From Spirochaetota bacterium (GTDB taxonomy: Bacteria; Spirochaetota; UBA4802; JAKQUI01), in the NCBI GenBank assembly GCA_029562645.1, contig JAKQUI010000047.1:1-64000 (forward strand): 64,000 nucleotides of DNA. Reading direction: 5' to 3'. Below are positions 50,816-59,956 of the stretch, one piece after another. The position numbers and the translations under genes were made by a program. Numbering within the stretch: the stretch's first letter is position 1; the number at the start of each line of letters is the position of its first letter. The notes beneath the pieces were generated by a model that had not been told where the DNA came from, searched no databases, and saw nothing but the letters and a program-made list of their open reading frames with translations.

Positions 50816-51553
50816 ATGCTGAAGCTGGATTCGAACGAGATCAGGGTGGCGGCGTTCATCGTCGTGCCGCTCGCGCTGCTGTTGCTCATCGTCGCGGTGA
50901 AGCTGGGCTACTCCATCGAGGGCTCCACCATCGACGTCTATCTCAAGGTCGACAGCATCTCGTCGATCAAGAAGGGCACGAACGTGAAGATCAAGGGGCA
51001 CACGATCGGCCGCGTGGTGGAGATACAACCCGTCTACAAGCCGGCGCTGCACTTCCTGGCCACGATGCGCATCGACAACACCGTGGGCCTCTTCGAGAAC
51101 TGCGCGGCGGTGATCCAGAACCAGAACATCATCGGCGATCCGGTCATCGAGCTCCGAAACCCCGAGCGCCCGGCCGACCTCCTGGCCGGCGGTTCGGTGA
51201 TCGAGGGTATCGAGCACGTGAACCTTGAGGTGATTCTGCAGGACGTGCACAACCTGCTGGCGAACACCAACGCGGCCATCGGCGTCTTCAAGGAGATTCA
51301 GCTGCAGAGCAAGGGGAACATCCGCAGCATGATGCAAAACCTCGCCAACAGCGTCGCGAACCTCAACAGCATCCTGGCGAACTCGCAGCGCGACATCGTG
51401 GCCATCCTCTCGTCGTTCCGCGAGACCGCGAAGACGTTTACCGAGATATCGGCCGAGCTGAAAAAACGGCCCATGGGCTTCATCATCCGCGGGAAAAAGG
51501 ACGAGCCGGGCGAGAAGAAACCCGACGAGCAGAAGCCGGAGGCGAAGAAGTAG
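50816..51553 (+). CDS. MCE/MlaD-domain lipid-binding protein
   Basis: ATG at 50816 follows GAGGAGGCGG. A signal-anchor (AAFIVVPLALLLLIVAVKLGY) precedes one MCE domain (about 35-115: STIDVYLKVDSISSIKKGTNVKIKGHTIGRVVEIQ with the conserved central Gly, then CAAVIQNQNIIGDPVIEL). The remainder is helical and hydrophobic at intervals (VILQDVHNLLANTNAAIGVF, MMQNLANSVANLNSILANSQRDIV), forming a coiled stalk as in MlaD/PqiB-like proteins, with a Lys/Glu-rich end. It should sit in the periplasm as a hexamer above MlaE and bind lipids. It follows the ATPase-like gene by 11 bases. Confidence 0.92.
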   Translation: MLKLDSNEIRVAAFIVVPLALLLLIVAVKLGYSIEGSTIDVYLKVDSISSIKKGTNVKIKGHTIGRVVEIQPVYKPALHFLATMRIDNTVGLFENCAAVIQNQNIIGDPVIELRNPERPADLLAGGSVIEGIEHVNLEVILQDVHNLLANTNAAIGVFKEIQLQSKGNIRSMMQNLANSVANLNSILANSQRDIVAILSSFRETAKTFTEISAELKKRPMGFIIRGKKDEPGEKKPDEQKPEAKK

Positions 51554-51561
51554 ATCCGGCC

Positions 51562-52440
51562 GTGGGCGGCCCTTTCTTCGCGGTGGTGATCCCCGTCCAT
51601 AACCGGCCGGGGGAGCTTGCGCGGGCGGTCGACTCGGTGCTCGCGCAAACGTGCCGCGACTTCGAGCTCGTCGTGGTCGACGACGGCTCGACCGACGCCA
51701 CCAGCGAGGTCGCCGCATCCTACGGGGACCGCATCAGGCTGATCCGCCAGGAGAACGCAGGGGTGAGCGCCGCGCGCAATCGCGGTATCGCCGCCACGCG
51801 CGCCCCCTGGATCGCGCTCCTGGACTCGGACGACGCATGGCGTCCGGACAAGCTCGCGCGGCAGCGCCGCTTCGCGGAGGAGCGTCCGGACTGCTCCATC
51901 CTTCAGGCGAACGAGATCTGGGTGCGAAACGGCCGGCGCGTGAATCCGCCGGAGACGCACCGCAAGCGCGACGGGCGGATCTTCCGCGAGTCGCTTGCGC
52001 GCTGCATGGTGAGCCCGTCGGCGGTGGCGCTGCGCCGGGACCTCTTCGAGCGCTATGGGCCCTTCGACGAGCGGCTCCCCGCCTGCGAGGACTACGACCT
52101 CTGGTTGCGCATAACGGCATTCGAGCCGGTGGGCCTCATCGACGAGGACCTGCTCACGCGGTACGGCGGGCACGACGACCAGCTCTCGCGCCGCTTCTGG
52201 GGGATGGACCGGTTCCGCGTCCACGCGATCGTGCGGCTGCTGGAGGAATACGGGGAGCGCCTCGGCCCGGGCGACCGGGAGGCGGCCATCGCCGCCGCGC
52301 TGGAGCGGTGCGCGCTCCTTGCGGCGGGCGCCGCGCGCCGCGGGAACGCCGCGTTCGCCGCGCGGATGGATGCGCTCGGGGGGGAGATCAGGAGCGGACG
52401 CTATAGCACTGTAGCGTGCGGCTTCCTCGTAGAAGCATGA
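51562..52440 (+). CDS. GT2-family glycosyltransferase
   Basis: GTG at 51562 begins eight bases after the MCE stop. The 292-residue enzyme has the GT-A fold: FFAVVIPVHNRPGELARAVDSVLAQT near the start, VVDDGSTDATSEVAAS near residue 33, GVSAARNRGIAAT near 67, ALLDSDDAWRPDKLARQ near 84 with the metal-binding DxD as DSDD, and a distal CEDYDLWLRI near 175. It is soluble and probably acts at the inner face of the membrane on a lipid-linked or surface glycan. Its 3' end overlaps the convergent propeller gene by 53 bases. Confidence 0.93.
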   Translation: MGGPFFAVVIPVHNRPGELARAVDSVLAQTCRDFELVVVDDGSTDATSEVAASYGDRIRLIRQENAGVSAARNRGIAATRAPWIALLDSDDAWRPDKLARQRRFAEERPDCSILQANEIWVRNGRRVNPPETHRKRDGRIFRESLARCMVSPSAVALRRDLFERYGPFDERLPACEDYDLWLRITAFEPVGLIDEDLLTRYGGHDDQLSRRFWGMDRFRVHAIVRLLEEYGERLGPGDREAAIAAALERCALLAAGAARRGNAAFAARMDALGGEIRSGRYSTVACGFLVEA

Positions 52441-53464
52441 GCCCGTCCTCGATGTGGCAGTCCAGGAACGACTCCTCGGGGAGCTCGCGGTGCATGAGCA
52501 CCGTCCCGTCGGGCCGGAAGAGGAGCCAGGCGGCCTCGCCGGTCTCGCGGGTGTAGCTCGCCACGTAGAGGCCCGCGGAGCGGTCGATGCGCGCATGTCC
52601 AGGTCGGCGCGCGGGGATGCGGATCGACTCGCCGCGGCGCGAGAAGCCCTCGGTCACCAGCACGGCCTCGCGGTCGATCACGGCGACCGAGCCGTCATCG
52701 GACACGAAGAGCCCCGTCCGGGTGAGGTGCGCGCTCGAAAGCTCGATCACCTTGATTTTTTTGTCGTCGGTGCGCACCACGGCGACGCAGTCGTGCTTCG
52801 CCCCGCCGTAATGCAGCGCGGCGAACGCGCCGCCGTCGCTCACCGCCGCGCTTTTGATGGGCGGGTTGCCGGGAAGGACGCCCGAGGCGCGGATCTCCCC
52901 GCGCGCGTCCACGACGAGCCAGCTCCCGTCGAGAAAGGCGACGCAGGCGCGGTCCGTCCGCTTGGCGAAGGCGATCTGCGTGCACAGCCGGCCGCTCGCT
53001 TCCTTCGCGCCGATCTCGTTGCCGTTGTTGTCCACGAAGCGCACGCGGGTCTGGTCGCCGTTGAGGAGCAGCACCAGCTTGCCGTTGGGCGAAATGTGCG
53101 GATACTCCAGCGAGCGCAGCTTCCAGAACGGCTCCCCGGCCATGTTCAGGTACTCCACGGACTTGCCCACCTTCTCGTAGCGCACCAGGAAGCGGCCGTC
53201 GCGGCTGGCCGCCGCGTGCGATTCGCCCAGGTCGAAGCGCGAGCGCTCGGCGCCGGTGGCGGCGAGGACGACCAGCGTGTTTCCCAGCGCGATCGGCGGG
53301 AGCGCGCGCGCGGCGAGCGCCGGGTGCGCGGTCGGCTCGATCTCGTTCAGGTAGGCCAGGGAGCCGTGCCATTCCGGATAGAGCTCCGTTCCGGTCCGAT
53401 GGGGCCACCACGGGGCGAACCCGAGCGCGATGCCGGCGACAAGTCCGATGATGAGGAATTTCAT
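52388..53464 (-). CDS. beta-propeller-like envelope protein
   Basis: The 358-residue protein starts with a signal-anchor (FLIIGLVAGIALGFAPWW) and then shows repeated short strands with the pattern of a WD40/YVTN-like propeller: AAASRDGRFLVRYEKVGKSVEYLN, PHISPNGKLVLLLNGDQTRVRFVD, AAVSDGGAFAALHYGGAKHDCVAVV, GLFVSDDGSVAVIDREAVLVTEG, each beginning a new blade at SxDGxx. It is exported and probably binds a partner or ligand. It starts three bases after the sigma factor stop, so it shares that transcript. It overlaps the GT2 gene by 53 bases at the 3' end. Function unknown. Confidence 0.75.
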   Translation of the reverse strand: MKFLIIGLVAGIALGFAPWWPHRTGTELYPEWHGSLAYLNEIEPTAHPALAARALPPIALGNTLVVLAATGAERSRFDLGESHAAASRDGRFLVRYEKVGKSVEYLNMAGEPFWKLRSLEYPHISPNGKLVLLLNGDQTRVRFVDNNGNEIGAKEASGRLCTQIAFAKRTDRACVAFLDGSWLVVDARGEIRASGVLPGNPPIKSAAVSDGGAFAALHYGGAKHDCVAVVRTDDKKIKVIELSSAHLTRTGLFVSDDGSVAVIDREAVLVTEGFSRRGESIRIPARRPGHARIDRSAGLYVASYTRETGEAAWLLFRPDGTVLMHRELPEESFLDCHIEDGLMLLRGSRTLQCYSVRS

Positions 53465-53467
53465 TGA

Positions 53468-54520
53468 TCAATCCTGCAGGAAGCTTTTCAATTTTTGGCT
53501 CCGCGAGGGGTGCCGGAGCCGGCGGATGGCCTTCTTTTCGATTTGTCGGATGCGCTCCTTGGAGAGCTTGAACTTCTCGCCGATCTGCTGCAGCGACATG
53601 GGCTTGTAGCCGTCCAGGCCAAAGCGCATCTTGAGGATCTCGCGCTCCGACGAGGTGAGGGTGCCCAGCACCGCGTTCAGGGCGCTGGTGAGCGACTCGT
53701 CCAGCACGCCCTTGTCGGGCGCGTCGATGCGGCTGTCCTCCACCATGGAGAGGATGGAGGTGTCCTCGGAATCGCCGTAGCTGGCGTCCAGCGAGATGTA
53801 GTCCTGCGAGATGGCGCGCAGGTGGTTGATCTCGTCGTCGTCCATGTCCAGCTCCTCGGCGATCTCGCCGGGGGTGGGCTCGCGCCCGAACTTGTTCTCG
53901 AGGGCCTTGTGGACCCGCTCGATCTTCTGCATGTCGGCTGTGCGGTTGAGCGGCAGCCGGATGAGCGAGGTCTTCTGCGAGATCGCCAGGATGATCGCCT
54001 GGCGGATCCACCACACGGCGTAGGATATGAAGTGGAAGCCGCGGTCCGGATCGAACTTGTCCGCCGCCTTGATGAGCCCCATGTTGCCCTCGTTGATGAG
54101 GTCCAGCAGGGAGATGCCGCTGGTCTGGTACTTCTTCGCGATGGACACCACGAAGCGCAGGTTCGCGCGGATGAGGCGGTCCTTCGCCTTCGGGTCGCCG
54201 TCGCGCGCGGCGCGGGCGAGCACGTCCTCCTCCTCGCGCGTTAAGAGCGGGATCTTGTTGATCTGGTCCAGGTACCAGGAGATGGACGAGGGCGGGCCCG
54301 ATTTCGAGCGCGACGCCTTCTTCGAGCCGCGAACGGGCGCCTCGTCGAGTTCCTCGGCGTCATCGTCCCGCTCGTCTCCGCGGGCGCTCTCCTCGTCGTC
54401 ACCGACGGCTTCGTCGCGCTCCTCGTCGTCGAGGGGCTCCTCCAGCGGCGCATCGTCGTCGCGTCGCGCGTCTGGGGTGCGGGACGCCCGCGGTTTTTTG
54501 CGTGATGGTTTCTTGTCCAT
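53468..54520 (-). CDS. RNA polymerase sigma-70 family sigma factor (group 1/2)
   Basis: ATG at 54520 gives 350 residues; ATGs at 54532 and 54544 are possible. The N-terminus is long, acidic and Lys-rich (about residues 1-80), then region 1.2 YLDQINKIPLLTREEEDVLARAARDGDPKAKDRLIRANLRFVVSIAKKYQ, region 2 GISLLDLINEGNMGLIKAADKFDPDRGFHFISYAVWWIRQAI, region 3, and region 4 ILKMRFGLDGYKPMSLQQIGEKFKLSKERIRQIEKKAIRRLRH. Region 4 recognises the -35 element. It lacks the large non-conserved insert of RpoD, so it may be an RpoS-like or second housekeeping factor. The propeller gene follows it in the operon. Confidence 0.92.
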   Translation of the reverse strand: MDKKPSRKKPRASRTPDARRDDDAPLEEPLDDEERDEAVGDDEESARGDERDDDAEELDEAPVRGSKKASRSKSGPPSSISWYLDQINKIPLLTREEEDVLARAARDGDPKAKDRLIRANLRFVVSIAKKYQTSGISLLDLINEGNMGLIKAADKFDPDRGFHFISYAVWWIRQAIILAISQKTSLIRLPLNRTADMQKIERVHKALENKFGREPTPGEIAEELDMDDDEINHLRAISQDYISLDASYGDSEDTSILSMVEDSRIDAPDKGVLDESLTSALNAVLGTLTSSEREILKMRFGLDGYKPMSLQQIGEKFKLSKERIRQIEKKAIRRLRHPSRSQKLKSFLQD

Positions 54521-54848
54521 GTCGTGGAGCATTCTTGCGGACATTGCATTGAAAATCAAGTGTATTTTCCTGAACAGATATCGCCATCAGTATATTCATT
54601 TTTTACAGTGCTGATTGCGGGGGCATTCGCGCCCGCTAAGCGGTACGAAACATCGAGGACGACATCGGCTTGCTTCTGGGTGTCGAAATCCTTGCGGCCG
54701 TGCTGATATAATGAAAAACCCTCAGGGAGTCGACACCGGGCGTCGGGGGCTTATTGGCGCGATGATTCCTGCGGAGCGAAAAAGTGTTGTAAAAACCATC
54801 GCGCGGGTGCACGTGACCTATCACCAGGCCGCATGTACGGGAGGAGTG
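54521..54848. other. 328-bp divergent intergenic region
   Basis: The region separates the sigma factor from rfbB. It includes a perfect TATAAT at 54707-54712 facing rfbB without a clear -35, and GGGAGGAGTG just before the rfbB start. The translations I tried in both directions give no recognised protein. The part near 54560-54610 is AT-rich and probably carries the sigma gene's promoter. Confidence 0.5.
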
Positions 54849-55916
54849 ATGCGCACGCTTAAAAACATTCTCGTGACCGGCGGGGCCGGGTTCATCGGAT
54901 CAAACTTTATCCGCTATCTCTTCGAGCGCGTCGGTTTCCCCGGCGCGATCGTCAACGTGGACAAGCTCACCTATGCGGGCAACCCCGAGAGCCTGGACGA
55001 CATCCGGCAATCATACGGCGGGCAGTATCATTTCGAGCACGCCGACATCGGTGATTTCGAGCGCATGCGCGACATCCTCGCGCGCTACGACATCGACACC
55101 GTCGTGAACTTCGCGGCCGAGTCGCACGTGGACCGCTCCATCTTCGGGCCCAAGGACTTCGTGCAGTCCAATATCGTGGGCACCTTCACGCTGCTCGAGG
55201 CCGTGCGCGCGCACTGGGGCAAGCGACGCGACACGCTCTTCCACCACGTGAGCACCGACGAGGTGTATGGATCGCTGGGCGAGACCGGCGCCTTTTACGA
55301 AACGACGCCGTATGATCCGCGCAGTCCCTACTCGGCGTCCAAGGCCGCGTCGGACCACCTGGTGATGGCGTATCATCACACCTACGAGCTCGCGGTGACG
55401 ATCTCGAACTGCAGCAACAACTACGGGCCCTACCAGTTCCCCGAGAAGCTCATCCCGCTCATGATCATGAACCTGCGCGAGGGGAAGCCCCTTCCCGTAT
55501 ACGGTGACGGCCGGCAGGTGCGCGACTGGCTGCACGTGGACGACCACAACAGCGCCGTGTGGCTCATCATGAACCGAGGCGCGAACGGCGAGACCTACAA
55601 TATCGGCGGCGAGAACGAGCGCGAGAACATCTGGATCGTGCACACGCTCTGCGAGGCGATGGCGCGCATAACGGGGAATTCCGTCGATTCGTACAAGCGG
55701 CTCATCACCCATGTGGCCGACCGGCCGGGACACGACCGCCGTTACGCCATCAACTGCGACAAGATCAAAGGGGCGCTGGGCTGGACGCGGGCCGTGGCGT
55801 TCGATGCGGGGCTGGAGTCGACCATCCGCTGGTATCTGGCGAACGACGCGTGGGTGAACCGCGTGCGCTCGGGCGAGTACCGGAACTGGATCGAGCGGAA
55901 CTATGGGAAGCGATAA
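54849..55916 (+). CDS. rfbB: dTDP-glucose 4,6-dehydratase
   Basis: ATG at 54849 follows GGGAGGAG; the open frame upstream is not coding-like. The 355-residue SDR enzyme has the NAD motif ILVTGGAGFIGSNFIRYL near residue 7, NVDKLTYAGNPESL near 36, NFAAESHVDRSI near 82, STDEVYGSLGETGAF near 130, the catalytic YSASKAASDHL near 160, and NCSNNYGPYQFPEKLIPLM near 190, all diagnostic. It makes dTDP-4-keto-6-deoxyglucose, the precursor for dTDP-rhamnose and other deoxysugars of O-antigen or glycolipid. Here it stands without rfbA, rfbC or rfbD neighbours. It overlaps the rRNA methyltransferase by 14 bases. Confidence 0.96.
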   Translation: MRTLKNILVTGGAGFIGSNFIRYLFERVGFPGAIVNVDKLTYAGNPESLDDIRQSYGGQYHFEHADIGDFERMRDILARYDIDTVVNFAAESHVDRSIFGPKDFVQSNIVGTFTLLEAVRAHWGKRRDTLFHHVSTDEVYGSLGETGAFYETTPYDPRSPYSASKAASDHLVMAYHHTYELAVTISNCSNNYGPYQFPEKLIPLMIMNLREGKPLPVYGDGRQVRDWLHVDDHNSAVWLIMNRGANGETYNIGGENERENIWIVHTLCEAMARITGNSVDSYKRLITHVADRPGHDRRYAINCDKIKGALGWTRAVAFDAGLESTIRWYLANDAWVNRVRSGEYRNWIERNYGKR

Positions 55917-57039
55917 GGCGGCCCGCACCCTCATCGCCACCGCGGCCTTCGGCCTCGAGTCGGTGGTCGCGAGCGAGCTGCATCGACTGGGCTACGGGGA
56001 CCTTGCGACCGAGAACGGCAAGGTGACCTTCCCGGCGACCGACGCCGACATCGCCCGCTGCAACATCAACCTGCGCTGCGCCGACCGCGTGCTCCTGCAG
56101 ATGGGCCAGTTTCGCGCAACGGACTTCGAGGAGCTCTTCCAGGGCGTGAAGGCCATCCCCTGGGAGGGGCTCATTCCCGAGAACGGCGTGATGCACGTGA
56201 CGGGGAAGTCCGTGCGCTCGAAGCTCTTCAGCGTTCCCGACTGCCAGTCCATCGCCAAGAAGGCGGTGGTGGAGGCGATGAAGCGCCGCTACCGCACCGA
56301 GAAATTCCCCGAGAACGGGCCGGTCTACCGGATCGAGGTGGCGCTCCTCAAGGACGTCGCGACGATCTCGGTGGACACGAGCGGTCCGGGGCTGCACAAG
56401 CGCGGCTACCGATCCGACCGGGGAACGGCGCCGCTCCGCGAGACGCTCGCCGCGGCGCTGGTGCTCCTCTCGCGCTGGCGGCCGGACCAGATCTTCGCCG
56501 ATCCCTTCTGCGGCTCGGGGACCATCGCCGTCGAGGCCGCGCTCATCGGGCGAAACATCGCGCCGGGCATCAACCGCTCGTTCGCGGCCGAGGACTGGCC
56601 GCATCTTTCGCGGCAGCTCTGGATGAAGGCGCACGACGAGGCGCGCGCGGCGGTGCGGAGCGACACGCTCCAGATCCTCGCCTCCGACCACGATTGGAGC
56701 GTGTTCAAGATGGCGCGCGAGAACGCCGAGCGCGCGGGCGTGGCCGAGGCGATCACCTTCCAGAAGAAGCCGCTCGCGGAGTTTAGCTCGAAAAAGCGCG
56801 GCGGCGTGATCGTATGCAACCCCCCCTACGGCGAGCGCATGGGCGACACGCAGGCGGCGGAGCGCCTCTACGAGGAGATGGGGCGGATCTTCCCCGGCCT
56901 TCCCGGCTGGGCCGTCTATGTCCTCACCGCGCACGAGGAGTTCGAGAAATTCTACGGGAAGAAATCGGACAAGAACCGCAAACTCTATAATGGGAAGATC
57001 AGGTGCCATTTGTATCAGTATACGAAAGATGTCGGTTGA
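55903..57039 (+). CDS. THUMP-domain class I rRNA methyltransferase (RlmL/YcbY N-terminal-type)
   Basis: The 378-residue enzyme has a THUMP-like RNA-binding half (about 1-160: TLIATAAFGLESVVASELHRLG, FQGVKAIPWEGLIPENG, SKLFSVPDCQSIAKKAVVEAM) followed by a methyltransferase domain: GPGLHKRGYR near 165, IFADPFCGSGTIAVEAALIGRNIAPGINR near 205, and the N6/N2-type catalytic motif VCNPPYGERMG near 300 (NPPY). Relatives methylate G2445 of 23S rRNA. The fused second half of E. coli RlmL is absent, as usual outside gamma-proteobacteria. It overlaps the rfbB end by 14 bases. Confidence 0.93.
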   Translation: MGSDKAARTLIATAAFGLESVVASELHRLGYGDLATENGKVTFPATDADIARCNINLRCADRVLLQMGQFRATDFEELFQGVKAIPWEGLIPENGVMHVTGKSVRSKLFSVPDCQSIAKKAVVEAMKRRYRTEKFPENGPVYRIEVALLKDVATISVDTSGPGLHKRGYRSDRGTAPLRETLAAALVLLSRWRPDQIFADPFCGSGTIAVEAALIGRNIAPGINRSFAAEDWPHLSRQLWMKAHDEARAAVRSDTLQILASDHDWSVFKMARENAERAGVAEAITFQKKPLAEFSSKKRGGVIVCNPPYGERMGDTQAAERLYEEMGRIFPGLPGWAVYVLTAHEEFEKFYGKKSDKNRKLYNGKIRCHLYQYTKDVG

Positions 57040-57168
57040 CACGAGGATGGCATTCGCGATGATGCAACCACCGCGTGCGGTCCATTGCTCGTTGTCGTTT
57101 CACATGCGGGCTCCCGGTTCGGATTGGGAAGGCGGAAAAAAAACACATCACAGAGGAGCGGATTGGTT

Positions 57169-59220
57169 ATGATAAAGCATGCACTCTCACGAACGTTTCG
57201 AAAAAACACGATCTCGGCGCGCCTATTACTCGCGGCGGTCCTGGCCATGTCGCTTGCGGGACTTGCCGCCTGCGGCGGCGGCATGGAGAATGAACCGGTA
57301 ATCGGCGGCGGCCCCAATACGCTTCGCATGATGGGGTCGCAGGCTGATTTGCACTATCCGGGAGCTGGTGGCGGGAAGGTGGAGCACGTCGTGTGCACCG
57401 GCTATGATGCGGATGGGAACGTGGTGTACCGCTCCGGCGAGGAGCCGTACGACGGCGACATCACCTTTTCGGGCATTCCGGACAAGACCGTTAAAGTGCA
57501 GATCGATTACAACCGCGGGACCGGGTACACGCTGGCCCGGCACGTGCAGGAGGTCAATTTCGCGGCCGGCAAGGACGGCGTGTTCACGCTCAGCGCTATC
57601 ACCCCGGTGGCCCTGGGGGACGATCGCGACACGCTCACCGTGCGGATCGTCAACCGTTCCCCGTACCCCGATGACAAGGTTTTTATCACGGTGTACGGGA
57701 AGAACATCAAGGATAATGCGTATAACTATCTTGCGTTCGGTAAAGATGGCAATGCCGTCGCCTCCGAGTTCGAACCGGTCAACCCTGATAAAATTGACGA
57801 TCCGAAAGCCGAAATGTATTCCGTGGCGTTGAACCAATTGACAAATGCCGGGAAAGATCCCGACGACAAGGAAAAAACCATCTATTCGTTTCAGTGTCCC
57901 TATAAGAACAATCTCGTTTCGGGCCGTATCGTCTTTGCGTTCGGGAAAAAACTCCTTGGGCTTGGATTGACCAATTCGGCCGACAAGCTTTCGATCCGTG
58001 AGCCATCGAGTACGGGCGCTCCCGACTATCAAACCCTGTTCGAATTCATGGAATTGTCGGTGACGCGGCAGGATCCTACTAAAGCCGTGCCGAACCCGCC
58101 CTATGTGTTGTTTATTAACACCAGCGTCGTGGATTTTTTCTCGATTGGCATGCAAATGTCGGTGGAGGTTCAAAAGCCCGGGAAAAATGCGGTAACAAAA
58201 ACCGTTGGCTTCCCTGATGGCGCACGAAAGGACGTGTTCGCTGCCTTCAAAAAGGCGGAAGGGGACGATTCGTTAAAAAAATTCTGTTATTACATTCAAG
58301 TTGAAGATAAAGACAAAAAAAAGCAAAAACTGCGCATCATGGCCCCCCACCAGGAAATAGCCGTGAACTCCGGTCCTGATGCCTGTAAGGGAATAAACAG
58401 CAAATCGGCGCTGTTTGATTACCTCGATGTTGTTATTGATGAGGGCTGGAAGAATTATTCCAAAAAACCGCTCACGATAGACGATTCGGTGCGGGTCCCG
58501 CCAAAGAACGACATATATGCATACGGCTTCCGGTATAAACCGGAGCTCATCACGGCGGAAGGCATATTAAAGATGACGTGCGTTGCATGGCCTGAAAACG
58601 AGTGTGGCGTGGATGCGAATGGCAAGCCGATACGATGCCCGTTCCCGAGTGATAATGAGATCTGTTCGCTTCCGAAAATAACCACCCGCGAGGTTTTCGA
58701 CTGCGATGATATTTGCTATGGCCAGAGAGACCCGAGGCCGGATTTCAATGACTCGTACAAGAATGAAGGGAGCAACGGGCACAAGCGTTTGGTCGCGCTG
58801 ATTGCGGCGGCGCTCAATCGCGGCGTGTTCGAAAACTACGCCGACTGGGGGAACCCGGACAAGTACTATAAGCGGGCCGATAAGAAATACAATTTCTACT
58901 CCAAGGTGATGCACGATAACGCTCTCGAGGTCGCGGACGAAAAGTATCCCGACTACAAGGTCCGCAGGGTCTACGCGTTCGGGTATGATGATATTTACGG
59001 GCAGGATCCGACAATTGCCGCGGATGTCCCAACGGTCAACAACGTCACCATCACCATCCCGAAGTTCGATTTGAACGTCGATACGGAATCCCAGGTTTCC
59101 GCGAACATCCGCTCCACGCTGGGCAAGCGCACCACGCTCTACGTCGCGCTCGGCGCGGGGGCGCTGGCGATCGGGCTCATCGTGGTCGTGAATATCATCC
59201 GGCGGAGGCGGGCGGCGTAG
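57169..59220 (+). CDS. GH64/thaumatin-like beta-1,3-glucanase-type lipoprotein with C-terminal anchor
   Basis: ATG at 57169 follows GAGGAG. A lipoprotein signal (LLLAAVLAMSLAGLAAC) gives Cys near 36. An N-terminal carbohydrate- or Ig-like domain spans about 55-150. The 440 residues from about 155 look like GH64 beta-1,3-glucanases: NRSPYPDDKVFITVYGKN, PPYVLFINTSVVDFFSIGMQMSVEV, FPDGARKDVFAAFKK, ALIAAALNRGVFEN and VYAFGYDDIYGQDPTIA with the acidic YDD. The end, ANIRSTLGKRTTL then GAGALAIGLIVVVNIIRRRRAA, is a membrane helix with a basic cap, shared with the gene at 60392. A lipid anchor plus C-terminal helix is odd; processing of one is likely. Confidence 0.83.
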   Translation: MIKHALSRTFRKNTISARLLLAAVLAMSLAGLAACGGGMENEPVIGGGPNTLRMMGSQADLHYPGAGGGKVEHVVCTGYDADGNVVYRSGEEPYDGDITFSGIPDKTVKVQIDYNRGTGYTLARHVQEVNFAAGKDGVFTLSAITPVALGDDRDTLTVRIVNRSPYPDDKVFITVYGKNIKDNAYNYLAFGKDGNAVASEFEPVNPDKIDDPKAEMYSVALNQLTNAGKDPDDKEKTIYSFQCPYKNNLVSGRIVFAFGKKLLGLGLTNSADKLSIREPSSTGAPDYQTLFEFMELSVTRQDPTKAVPNPPYVLFINTSVVDFFSIGMQMSVEVQKPGKNAVTKTVGFPDGARKDVFAAFKKAEGDDSLKKFCYYIQVEDKDKKKQKLRIMAPHQEIAVNSGPDACKGINSKSALFDYLDVVIDEGWKNYSKKPLTIDDSVRVPPKNDIYAYGFRYKPELITAEGILKMTCVAWPENECGVDANGKPIRCPFPSDNEICSLPKITTREVFDCDDICYGQRDPRPDFNDSYKNEGSNGHKRLVALIAAALNRGVFENYADWGNPDKYYKRADKKYNFYSKVMHDNALEVADEKYPDYKVRRVYAFGYDDIYGQDPTIAADVPTVNNVTITIPKFDLNVDTESQVSANIRSTLGKRTTLYVALGAGALAIGLIVVVNIIRRRRAA

Positions 59221-59322
59221 GAGTGCACATGGTTGAATCACCATTTTGTCTTTTGGTTCCGGGTGAATTGCATGGGGAAATACATTGACAAGTCCACTGG
59301 CGGTTGATGCAGTATTGTCGCC

Positions 59323-59802
59323 ATGAAAAAGCTAAGAGTATATCTCGACACATCGGTCATCAGTTTTATATTCGCTGATGATGCGCCGGAATATCAATCG
59401 GTAACTATTGATTTTTTTGATAATTTCCTGCAAGAGTATGATGTTTATATATCGGAAATCGTGTATCTTGAAATAAATAAGACCGGGGATGTTGCGAGAA
59501 AGAACCAACTCCTCGGGGCGATAGAAAACTTTGATGTGAGGGTGTATGATGCGGTTAATGATGAAATTGAAAGCTTGGCCGAGGTGTATGTCCGGTCGGG
59601 GGTTATTCCGAGGAATAAGTTCGAAGATGCGATGCACATCGCTTTCTGCACCTACTATGATTTCGATGTGCTCTTGAGTTGGAATTTCAGGCACCTTGCC
59701 AATATCAGGAAGCAGATCGAGATCAATTCAATCAACAAGGCGCAGGGATATCTCAAGGATCTCAATCTGCTTAATCCGATGGAGGTTATTTATGAAAAAT
59801 AA
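59323..59802 (+). CDS. PIN-domain toxin (VapC-like)
   Basis: The 159-residue protein has the PIN nuclease layout: VYLDTSVISFIF near residue 6 with the first Asp, VYLEINKTG near 48, the acidic AVNDEIESLAEVYVRSGVIPRNKFEDAMHIAF near 100 with Asp/Glu residues, and LLSWNFRHLANI near 130. PIN toxins cut RNA. Its 3' end overlaps a 54-residue probable antitoxin by 11 bases. The pair is more AT-rich than the genes around it and lies inside a disturbed tandem of C-terminal anchors (see 59957-60040), so it seems to have arrived by insertion. TTGACA at 59285 may be its -35. Confidence 0.88.
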   Translation: MKKLRVYLDTSVISFIFADDAPEYQSVTIDFFDNFLQEYDVYISEIVYLEINKTGDVARKNQLLGAIENFDVRVYDAVNDEIESLAEVYVRSGVIPRNKFEDAMHIAFCTYYDFDVLLSWNFRHLANIRKQIEINSINKAQGYLKDLNLLNPMEVIYEK

Positions 59803-59956
59803 TTATGACAAATACATGAAAGAAGTCTGGGATATGAAAGATAAGGCGTATGAGGATTTTGTTGCCAGCGGTTATTCAACATACGCAGACTATCTGAAAA
59901 ACGAACTCAAGAATGTAAAAATCACCTTTGAGAGCAAGGTTTCCGTGACAAAATAA
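59792..59956 (+). CDS. putative antitoxin of the PIN toxin, 54 residues
   Basis: ATG at 59792 follows GGAGG at six-base spacing and overlaps the toxin stop by 11 bases. The product is charged and helical (MKNNYDKYMKEVWDMKDKAY, then YADYLKNELKNVKITFESKV). Its toxin-first order occurs in some VapC-type loci. I do not recognise the antitoxin family; the Y-K-x-x-W-x-x-K helix could form the DNA-binding or toxin-wrapping part. The pairing and overlap are the main evidence. Confidence 0.65.
   Translation: MKNNYDKYMKEVWDMKDKAYEDFVASGYSTYADYLKNELKNVKITFESKVSVTK

Noticed and set aside
54560-54800. Possible gene fragment on the minus strand upstream of the sigma factor
   Set aside because: A short frame reading QHGRKDFDTQKQADVVLDV looks protein-like, but it has no start, no recognised family and is under 60 codons. 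I leave it as intergenic.
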